Program-made: the position numbers and the translations under genes | Shown here: piece by piece, positions 46,101 through 58,100 of the stretch | How positions within the stretch are numbered: position 1 is the first letter of the stretch | Layout of the letters: each line of letters begins with the position of its first letter | Assembly (NCBI GenBank): GCA_035610835.1 | Contig: CM069457.1 | Coordinates: 35,800,553-35,864,552, forward strand | Origin: Ophiura sarsii | Lineage: Eukaryota > Echinodermata > Ophiuroidea > Amphilepidida > Ophiuridae | DNA: 64,000 nt | Direction: 5' to 3' | Notes under the pieces: model-generated | Database searches by the model: none | Told to the model about the DNA's origin: nothing | The model's input: only the letters and a program-made list of their open reading frames with translations

Positions 46101-49100
46101 CGATTTATTTATTTTTAGAAAATAGGCTATGAGGTATGCAATTTTTTTTTTTTCCGATTTTTTTTAATTTTAATTTTTATGCTTATCCAAGCTTACAGAG
46201 AACTTTTTAAAAAAAAATTATTTAAAAATCCAAATAAATATATATATATTTTTTTAGCCCCCAGCGCAAATACCTACGTGCCTCATTTCACATACCAATG
46301 CGGGCAGGCTTCTGAGACAGACCTTCTTTGTTTGGCCTAACAAAAGAGCAAATCTAAAAACAACAACACTGAGACTTGGCTATGGTTAGAGTGTGGTGAT
46401 ATGCAGTGGGTTGGGAGTAGGGCTATATAGTTAATAGGGAAAAGCACCAGAATGCAGTGATACCTATAACCCAAAAAGATATATTGAATTTGAGTGGTTA
46501 TTGGTGAGTAAAAGTACATTTACATATTCCTTTTAGTTTCAAACTCTAACATAGAGTAAAAAACCAACACCAAATAACAGAAATCTTGCATTTGATCAGA
46601 TTGAGGGGTAAATTTATAAAGCATCAAATGAATTGTTTAATAATGTTTTATATCATATATATAATATTGTTATTTTAACCGTCGCTGGTGTATCATCATA
46701 GAAAGTCTCAACAGAAATCCCTGTTCTACAGCCAAACAGACCTCAAGTAGGGTCAATTTTCTCAAATTAAAATGTTGGTACATTTTCAGCAATTTTCAAA
46801 ATGTTTAATTTTTTTCACAAAATTTCACATTTTTTGAAAGAATTTTTTTTAAAAAAAATCTATAAAACAGGACGATTGCGCCTGTAGAACAGGAAGGGAG
46901 GAGGTCATTGAAAGATAAATATCATCAACCCCAATTTTTGTATCTCTTTTTCTTTAGCCGCCCCGGAGAGAAGATCACACAGATTGATCTGATAGCCGTC
47001 CGAAAACGTTTCAGGAAACTTGGCATTGGAAAGTACCTGATTCAGGTAAAAAGTAGGGCATAACTCTATGGTACATTTGTTGAATGTTGATGGAAACTGT
47101 AACCAAAGTTTGCCATTTAAGGCCCAAAGTCCGACCGACTGTGTACTATAGGCCCGACCGTTTAACTTTTTTTTTCTTCTTTCTTCTTTCAAACCATTTT
47201 TTCCCCTTTTTTTTAAAGCCACATATATGGCCTTATTAATTGACCCCCATGTGACCCCATACTATGTATAGTATTATGTGAGTTATTTTTGGTCAAGTAT
47301 GGATCATCCAAAAGATCTGACACGGTTCAGAATTTGGCGTGCTGGCTAGGACTGGGCCAGAACTACCACTAGCAAAAAAAAGTAGAAAAAAAGAAAGAAA
47401 TCCGACCTACCGTCCCTACCTTTTGATGACCCTCTATGGACAAAAAAAAAGTAATGTTGGGCCTAATAGTGAATAGCTGTTCCTAGTATATTCACCTTAT
47501 TTTCCTTCATCATAATTGCATGCAGCGCACCTACCACACTGGTGTACGTGTAATGGCTGCACTGTATGGCTTTAATTGGTAAAATCTTTGGTTTTTAATG
47601 CCCATTCTTTTTACCAATTGATGCTTATAAGCCTGTGGAAAGGGATTTTGAAAAGTGTGTAAAATAGCGGGTATCATATGGCTCCAAAATCCATCATACT
47701 TAGGTCAATTCAAAGGGGCTACGACATAATATATTCAACAAATAATTTTCTTCAGAATCTGAAGGACACTTCCCTCATTGGTCTCTACGACTCGCTGGTG
47801 GTATACGCTGATCTCACCGCTGTAGACTTCTTCGCTAGTTTTGGTTTCAGTGATGACATCGTGCTCAACAGCAAGTTTTCCGAACTGGCAGATAACTGGA
47901 CCAACTGTCAGCTGATGTGTTATTTGCCACCGTATACAGGTAGGTTTTGATAGTTTCCATCTGTCACACTCAGGTAGTGTTGACTATAGTTTATTTATCT
48001 ATTACGGACAGTGACCTAACTGCCTCATTTACTAATTGCAGTACAAGAATGTGTGCGTGCCTACTCAATGCGCTGGCGAGTGGAAAAGTGGAAAACACAT
48101 AAGCGTGCTTAAATGATCCATCGTACAGGGTGAATCAAAAAACATTGTGCCCGATTTGAAATGGCTATTTGACCTTGATGCGTGCATAGAATTATGGATT
48201 TTTTGTTGTCAGTATAAAGCCTTGTTGATCTAGTTTAGTCTCCCAAAACATGAAAGTAATCGACTGAAAAATAAGCAAACTGTGGCAAGTTTTGACAATT
48301 TTGTATTGAAAGTAACAGTAACATTTCCAGATTCGCAAAATTAATTGCCCGCTAAAATAGTAATGATTTTAAATTCATGAAATAAAGTATCCGCGAAATA
48401 AAGTGTTTTTTACAGTAGCTGCGTGGAAAATGTTAACATTGTTGCTGTATCTTCATTACAGGTCACACTATACTCTACCAGACTGACTCAACACTGGACC
48501 TCAAAGTTATGGAGTTGGAAATCCAGAAATGGTCAGAGAAGAGTCGGGAGTCCTTTCAGGCACAATATGGTTGCATGATGAGACTCCGGCATGAGGTTAT
48601 TGCACTTAGAGCATTAGTAAGTTTTGAGATGGTTGTCACATGGTCATACGGTCGCGTACATTTGTTGTTGGCATTGAGGCATGGATGATTGACCAGTGGC
48701 TGCACCAGTAACATTTTAGGGGGGAAACGAGGGGCAAGTAAGAAATGTGGGTGACAAATGCGCGCGAAACGGGGGGGGGGGGGGGAATTGTGGTGAAAAT
48801 CAGGGAGCTTATATAATGGGAGAGGAAATTTGAATCGCAAAATTGAAGCCTCCTATATGTGGGCGTGAGTAAGCATGATGTACCTCTTAATAACTCATTA
48901 GCATAATTTAGACGCGTGATGTACCTCTTAATAACTCATTAGCATGATTTAGACGTGTGATGTACCTCTTGCATAATGAGGGCACTGGAGTTGGAAATCC
49001 AGAAATGGTCAGAAAAAAGTCCTTCCATGTTGTTGTATACTGAGATTAGGCCATTGAGTTATGTTCTGGGGATTGGTATGAGCACATGGTCATCACATGG

Positions 49101-52100
49101 GCAATAAATGACAAACATATGGGCAACATGAAGATAATGCTGAGATTCTGGCCCGATTATATGGTCCTGGACCATATGATTATATGGTCCTGGACCATAT
49201 AAGTTAAGAATGTTTACTCCTTAAAACACCTGGATATCCTACTTTAATAGCTTTATGATATTTACGGAATAAATATCTTGTATGTTTATCAGCTATATTC
49301 CGTTTATGGTATGGACCATATAATCTCGGTCCAAAATTTTGCAAAATCGAAGATAACATAATGGTGTCATTTATTGATCAGAGAAGAGTTGAGAATCATG
49401 CAGAGGCCTAATTTTGTTGACAAATGATACTTGGACATAGATCTCCTTTTGAGCCCTTGGGAATCACAAAGACAAAATGTAGGAATGTGGAATTGTATTA
49501 CCAGATCAATAAATGGTTTTCAATGGGTAGCTAGCATATGGGTGTCTTGAAATGGTCAGAAATAAATCAGATATTGTTAACAATTCTATTTCCAGGTGAG
49601 CTCCCAGCAAGAACTCATAGACAGCATGTCATCTGAAATGCAGGAATTACAAAGAGAGAAATTTCATATTGGTACGTATACGTATTGACTTTGACGATGC
49701 ATACAAGTATTCATGAAGTGTATTTATGCAATTAGATCACATATCAATTGGTCTGTATTCTGATAATAGGTCTACAAGTGACTTCATAGCCTGTATGTGG
49801 GTAAGCAGCAATGGAAATACCCACATGACTGTCAACCTGTGGTTGTCTAGGTAGGAACTACACACTTTGTGGACTTATACTAACCCTAACTTTTACATAA
49901 GGAATAAATCGGTTGAAAAAGTGGTCCTAGTGGGAATCAAACCATGGACCTCTGCATTTCAAAGCATGTCTCTAAACCATTAGACCAGCAAGGGGTGATG
50001 ATTTTAATCCCTCTTTACAGAATAAAGCAATACTACAATTATGATCAGCACACACAATATTATGAATAAAGCTGCGACACACATGAGCATCTTCTCTGGG
50101 TAGACAGTCATGTGGGTATTTCCATTACTGCATGTGGGTAATGTGGTTTTTAGCTTATTACAGTAATCTAAAGCGATAAAATGCAGAGGAATACCTCATT
50201 TCAAAAGTTGCTAAAAGTTCAATATCATGTGTGCTCATTCAAGCAGTACCTGTGCGCTGTGCGGTGTCCAGCTGCTTAACCATCCTCCTTCAATACATCG
50301 TTTAGAAAATTTTGAATTGAGGTATTCCTCCATTCAATGTGTGCTCATTCAAGCATTACCGGGTGTCCTAAAAAAAGGGTGCACATGTTTACCCAACTTG
50401 TTGACCATGAAGGTCTAGCATTTGGTGCAAGATGTTTATACATATTGAAAGATGAAACACCTGGCTTTCAGATGATGCTTATTTCATCTGATTCAGATTT
50501 GTCAATCCTGAGATATGGACAATTAACTAGAGCTACCCAAAATCGGTGTTGTGCCACTTTACAGTTTCAAGGGTTTACTCCTAAGATAAACTTTCACAAC
50601 TTGTACGACTGCCCTTCACCAGTGTTATGCAAAATAACATTTTTGTATTGAGATTAAATAGGTTTAAATAATAGAATGAGTGCCTGTGTATCCAAGCAGA
50701 ACTGAATAATAAAGATGTTTGTTACATGATTCGAAGCAGTCCTTTTGACGAGGTTTCACAAAATGTTTATTGGGCCTACATTTTCAAAACAAGACGGACG
50801 TCTATATGGCTGGGTGCGGCCTCAATTCAATAGAAGAGGGTGTTCATGGTCTTAAAATATCATGAAACGAGAAGTCCAGCAGAAGTCACCAGAGAGTTTG
50901 CCATTTATTTCCCAAACACTCACGTACCATCTAGGAATACACCTATACAAAGGAGTATTGGAAATACTTGGTAGATGGTACAAGCACCAATATAAATAAA
51001 GAACATTATGGAAGACTAAGATATGAAAAGTGGCAGGACACAGTAACACATTGACAACGTGAGGCATGCACTTCAGAGGGATCCCAGAATATCTGCACGT
51101 AGAAATCCCTTACCACATATGCCAAGGACATTATTTTTGTTCCTCTGCCTCTTTTAAACAATTCTGGTCAAATGCACACCCCAATATTTCAAGACGATTG
51201 ATGCCCATGGATAGACCAATGTTAGTATCGTTTTGACGCTCATAATCATTCTTTCTGTAAAAGTGGCAAAACATCGATTTTGGGTAGCTTTGATAAACTG
51301 GGTATATCTCAGGATTGACAAATCCAAATCAGATCAAATAAACGGCATCTGAAAGCTGAGTGTTTTCCCTTTCCGGATGTTTTACTATATTACATCAAAC
51401 TCTAGGACTTCATGGTCAACAAGTTGTGCAGACATGTGCACCCTTTTTTTAGGGACACCCTGTACAATACCTGCATAGTTATAGCTCCGTTCTAGTGTTG
51501 ATGTGAACATATTATGTGCGCCAAAAATTGTTTCGATGGAGTAACTCATTTTAAAAAATATCAGGCATAATCTTAAGAGGAAAGCATTACCTTTTTTGTT
51601 CCAACAAAATACCTGAGGGTTGTGTCTCATACTGTAAAACACTATAATTTTGCAGATACTTTATTTCACGAATTTGAAATTACTGCTATTTTGGTGGGCA
51701 TTTAATTTCGCAAATCTGGAAATATTACTGTTACTTTAAATGCAAAATTGCCAGTTTTGCGGGTATTTAATTTTGTGAATCCATATCCTGCGCGAAATTT
51801 ATGAAATTAAATCCCTCGCAAAATTAAGTGGTTTTACAGTATCAGGCTTGCACCAAAGTATACAGTTCATTTGTAATTGTACAAATGAACCATGATCTAT
51901 GAAAGTATGAAAATCGTAGCCAGTTCCATTAGAGAGAGGGTTAACACTTTCCACGCTGCTATTGGTTGTACCAAATACAAAACTAGATTTTTCAGAAACC
52001 TTTCTCAAATCTCAAGGTCTATCTGAAGGATTACTGAACCGATACTAGTCATGTTTGTACTTATTTTAATGCATTTCTCATGGTGATTCCAAATATGGTA

Positions 52101-55100
52101 CTGAAATTCCATAATTAAATATTTCTTGAAACTTTTGTGACATTTTGGAATGTCGTCTGCAGCCGCCAGCCGCGCAGAATGTGTTAATAACCTCCGACAA
52201 TAAACAATACAGAATGACAAGATACAAGTTCCTATTAATGCTTTATGAGGCTGTCCATTCACATTTGTCAGAAATAGTTTATTTTATGCATATTATATAA
52301 TTATGCCTTCTCCTTTCTGCAGTCTGCAAGGAATTTGTAATTCATGTTAGAAATTATCTTGTCAAATATGGTGACAACTAATATGAAATATTCAAGCTCT
52401 CTGTATTCTTCTCTATTTCACAGAAAAGGATTATTTACATCACAAAATCAAGACTTTGAAAGACAGTTTCAGTGGCACAGACTCTCTGAGATGCTTCCCC
52501 GATAATGCTTCAGACTACCAGGGTAAGAATATCTCCGCTCAATGTGATTATGCATGTGTTCTCTATATGAGACCCATGTGGATTACCTGTAACTGTTGTT
52601 CATGTGATACCCATGTGATGAACATGTCGAGGGTTGAGCGCCAGAAGGCCGTAACTCAACTTTTGGGCAAAATGAGATTTTGGTACCAAAATAATCCATA
52701 TAACCCACAGATTTTAAGAACCATAAGACTTAACTCATAAACACTCTCAATAGCCCCAACTCAATGTAACAGGTTTCAGTCAGTGCCAGAAGGCCTTAAC
52801 TCAGACTTACATCCTTCTGACGCTCACTGAATTGATATAATGAGTGAGTTAAGGCTTGTGATCATGATAATCTTATACAAGAAAAGGTGACTCTAAACAC
52901 TGGGAACAGCCAAAATCCACAAAGTACCCCTTTCGGTCCTCATCGGTCCACACTTGATCCACACAAATCCACAAAACATAAAAATCGATCCACGTAGTGG
53001 ATTCATGGCTTTACAAAATCCACAAGGGTCCACACAACCATCCACGATGGGTCCAACCCTCCACATCCAGTCCACAATGCTCCACATAAAGAGTACAGTA
53101 TAACAATAGATTCACCAATTAGTAGTAGAAACTACTTAAGTACCCTGTCTGGGACTGTGGAGTTTCTTTGTCTATTGTAAACTGCTTTAATATATAATTT
53201 GTTTTATTCAGTTTCCTCTTGTATAACTTTATGTGATCCCTACCGTGTTTGCCCACTTGTCTTATGTCCATGTATTATGTGTAGAGTGTTACCCCGTCGC
53301 TTATACACTTACCCTCTGGTTTAACCTGTCGTTTATCAGCAAGAACCGGTGGCTCGGTGGTTATAACACCCGGCTAGTGATCGGGAGACCAGGGTTCAAT
53401 TCTCCGCCGGTGAATATCTTTGATTATTTTTCGTTGGGACATTCTCCGGTGGTTGTTAATATTTGTTGTTAAATATTGTCTATTGTAAAACACCTTAGGT
53501 TGGTAAACTGCTTTATATTATTATAAAATAATATATGAATAAAAACATGTTAACAAGTTTGCTATCACATGCAGTGAAAATAGGCTAACCCGCAATTCCT
53601 GAACAACGACTCAAAACAAAGCGTGCGTGCATTGAACGGGACACACACGGAGTGCATTAGACACTTTCAATGCACTCCGCATAGTTTACTTTCTTGCTTT
53701 CTGATTGGTTTGACATTAAGTACTATAAGAGTTTATGATTTTTAGTCATTGTTTCTTTGGGAGGGAGGTTCTTTAATATAAAATAGTTGCTGAAACTCCA
53801 AACATTCAAGTATTGTTATGATATTGAGTTTGACAAGATCTATAGTTAAAGGGGTACTAAGAGATGTGTTGAAGGTTGCGCCTACAATTCAAATTACACA
53901 CGATGTTAATTATACATAGAGTTTTTTGTTTTTTAAATTTTAAATAAATAGCAATGATATTTCAACATATTAAGCATTGTTTTAATCAAGTTTTGCTGCT
54001 TTTTGGTGAGTAAAAACAACAATAATTGCCAATGACTATCTTTAATATTAAGTAAATTTTGTATAAAAAAATCTCAAACATCTCTTAATACACCTTTAAC
54101 AAAAGACAAATTTTCGGAAAAAAATTAACAATTTGCAATTTAACCTTTTTTCAGATTTGGTGGGTGACGATGATGACATTGACACAAACAGCTTGATACA
54201 GCAATTGGAGAGGAGCGTTTCAATTGGTAAGTTTACATGTTTGTATCCTCATTTGTCAAAGTGCTGTAAAAGGGTGTTTCTGTAAATTAGGGGTCCAATA
54301 GTGTGACATTTTGCCAAATTTTTAAAATAGTCTTTGATCATCAAAAAACATATTTTCCAATGCCACAGTACCTATATTTTATGAATCTAAATTAATTAAT
54401 TAATTTCAAATGCACTGGAAGAAATAGGATGCTGCCAACTGCCAAACGATGACACTATTTGACCAACATAACAGGGACACCAAATCAACTTTGCACACCA
54501 TGTAAGCTCAAGTTAAAGGTAAATTAACTGCTCAAAATGCAATTTTAAAATTTGTTGGCAGGCCACAATTGATAAAGAAATAAGTTTGAATGAAGCAAGT
54601 TTTCCATATTGCAAAAATATCAGACTATACTTTTGACCACTTTCACAAACCTAGAAATACAGCAAAAAGTTAGCTTTTTAGCCTATTTTACACTAACAAC
54701 TGAGTTTTTGCATTTAATATCATTACATTTTCTACTTCTTTGGTCCTGATATGTTCAAATTGACATTCCTTTCACTTTTTTTCATTATTTGCACCATATC
54801 TAACATACATGGGGAGAAATTATCCAAAATGTGGCTGTCGCATGTAACTGGGACACCAACATGTTGGTGTCCCTGTTACATCGGACAAACACACTTTTTA
54901 GATATTTGAGTGGTGCAGTTGGTATGAAAATACAAGCTACAATGATAAAACATTGTTTGCAGTATTCAAAGACTGCTGTAAACCTTATTTTCAAAAATTG
55001 ATGCAGATTTCCTATTTTTTGAGTGGCCAACATAACTGGGACACCAAACTCATATTTTGACTTAAAATGCACAATGTGAAAAAAAATTGCCATTTCTTGT

Positions 55101-58100
55101 AGTTACTTTATGCTAAAAAGTTAATTTTAACCCCATACCCTAACTTAAAACTCGCACAGTAGCTACTAACTTATTAAAAGTACTCCAAATATCAGCTGGA
55201 AAACATGCCTTTTTATACGTCACACTGTTTTCCGGCATTTACAAATATGCAAATGGTCACAAAATAATAAATGGAGGGTAATAATAATAATAATAATGGC
55301 ATTTATAATGCGCCGTCAATCTAGGTAAAACTATTCCGAGGCGCAACATATAAAACAAAAATACAAATTAACATGAAAAATACATAAACAAGGATGATTT
55401 GCATATACATGTACATGTATATAATACAAAGAAATCAATTATAAACTGAGTCAAATAATCTTGTTTTTAACAAGTTCTTAAAAGAGTCAAGTGAATCACA
55501 GCATCTTAAATTATAAGGTAGTGAGTTCCAGAGAGTTGGTGCAGCAACCGAAAATGCGCGATCTCCAAATGAAGAAGTAGTCCGTGGAACAACAAGTAAA
55601 AGTTTATCAGATGACCGGAGAGTACGTTTTGGATGATATGGAACAAGAAGATTAGCAATATAAGTTGGTGAAGTGCCATGCAAAGCTTTCCAAGTTAAAA
55701 GAAGAAGTTTGAAATGAATCCTTTCGCGAACAGGAAGCCAGTGGAGATCTTTCAAAATTGGAGTGATATGATCAAATTTCCTGGTCTTAGTGAGAATGCG
55801 AGCAGCTGCATTTTGAGCGAGTTGTAGTTTGTGAAGTAAGTGATCAGTGATGCCAAAAAGAAGAGAATTGCCATTGTCAATACGAGAAGTTATAAGAGCA
55901 TGGACGATAGTAGCTGCGGTTTCAAATGTTAACATTTTCCTTATGCTATTGACATTCCGTATATGATAATACACTGATTGGCATATCCGTCGAACTTGAA
56001 CATCCATACATAGATTATTATCAAACACAATTCCTAAGTTCCGAGCAGATTTTGAAGCAAGAACAGAAGAAGTGTCAATATTGATATGATGATCACATAT
56101 TTTACGTTGATTGAATCTGGAGGTCATAATTAAAAACTCTGTCTTATCATCATTCAATTTCAGCTTGTTTACAGACATCCACGACTTGATTTCTAAAATA
56201 CAAGCTTCTGCGCGTTGACGGGCCGACATTTCATCATTGCGATCATTTAAATTAAAAGGCACATATAGTTGTGTATCGTCCGCGTAAGAATGAACATTTA
56301 ATCCGTGTTTGCGAGCAATGCTAGCAATGGGAGAGGAATAGATGGTGAATAGTATAGGTCCAAGCACAGATCCTTGAGGAACGCCATATTTTAGCGGAAC
56401 ATGTGTAGAAATAGTTCCATTTATGTTTACTGCTTGAGTTCTGTTTTTGAGGTAGGACTGAAACCATTTCAGAGCTGAATCCTTGACACCAATTGACTCA
56501 AGGCGCCTGAACAGAATATCATGGTCAATGGTGTCGAAGGCGGCGGAGAGGTCGAGAAGAATGAGGAAAATGCCACGCTTTCTGTATGCTGATTGATGTT
56601 GTTCATATAAGTTGTTTAGACATAAATGAGCAGCAAGACGATGCGCTACAACCTTTTCAACAATTTTTGATACAAAACGCAGATTGGACACAGGACGAAA
56701 GTTTTTCAAAATGTCTGCGTCCAAAGAAGGCTTCTTTATGAGTGGAGAAACAAGTGCATTTTTAAAATGGTCAGGAAATGTTGCATTTTCAAGAGAGAGA
56801 TTTACAATCTTAGTAATGACGGGCACCATGATGTTAATGTGATCTTTCAACATCCATGTAGGAATTGGGTCCAATGTACACGACTTAGAGGGTGAAGACG
56901 ACACAATCTTATATATTTCATCGTCAGTGGCAGGCGTGAAAGACATCATGAATGTAGCAACATTATTCTCAGTAGGCAGAACAGGAGCAGTTGGAGCAAT
57001 GGTATCAAGATCACGACGTATTTTAGAAATTTTGGAGACAAAATAATCATTGAATCGATGTGCAAGTTCCTTTTGACAAGCGTGCGAGGGTAGCTTGACA
57101 TTGCCTTTCTGGTGTAAGAGACTCTCGACAACTTTGAAAATTTCTTTTTGGCTTTTACATTGCAGTATTTTGTCTTCGTAGTATTTGGATTTGGCATCAT
57201 TAATCATATTAACAACAACCATGCGCTGTGATTTGAATAGCTGTCTGTCTATCTCCAGATTGGTTTTTCTCCATCTTCGCTCAAGTTTTTTGCGAAGTTT
57301 TTTGGCCGTATCAATTTCAGGAGTATACCATGGATTAGAGGGGCGAATAGTAATGGATCTATGTTTTAAAGGTGCGTGCTTGTCAAGAATATTGCGAAGA
57401 ATAGTGTCATATTCATCAACAAAGGTGTCAAGATCTGATGAGCTGCTTATCAATTCACTAAGTTGTAAATCCTTCGCGAAATTATCCTTGTTGATGGATT
57501 TCCATTTGCGATAAGAAATAACTTTCCTTACAAATTTAGGTTTTTGTAAAGCAAGCTGGCAATGAATAACGGCGTGATCAGTAAACAAAAATGGAACAGT
57601 CACAGAATCAACGATATCATCATCTGAACGCGAAATAACAAGGTCTAAAGTATGTCCATCAATATGGGTAGGATCGCGTACAAACTGGGTTAAATTTGAT
57701 GATGAAAGAATATCAGCGAGGCGGATGACATCAGGGTCTGATGGTATATCCAAATGAAAATTGAAGTCTCCGACTATCAAGAGTTTACAAACCGATGTTG
57801 ATAATGATGAAACATATGCAGAAAATTCCTCGAAGAATACCCTCGGTGTTACACGGTGCTTCTTGCTGTACCCGGGTCTATATAAAATGACAATTTTAAG
57901 TGGTAATATATCACCTTTAAAAGTAAGGTCACAGCAGAGACTTTCAAATGATGTTGCTTGGAATAGACTGCTGGCAACTCTGGTTATGGACTCTTTGTGA
58001 ATAATACCAACACCTCCTCCTGATCGAATTGGACGAGGGACATGGAAAAAGTTATATCCAGGAAGTGTCAGCTCTCCAACGGTTTGCTTATGTTTGTCAG

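Noticed and set aside
50337..50651. 104-residue plus-strand ORF
   Set aside because: Falls in the left inverted repeat of the mariner-like relic.
53339..53408. Functional tRNA-Thr gene
   Set aside because: D- and T-arm pairing is imperfect and a SINE-like body and AT tail follow; treated as SINE head.
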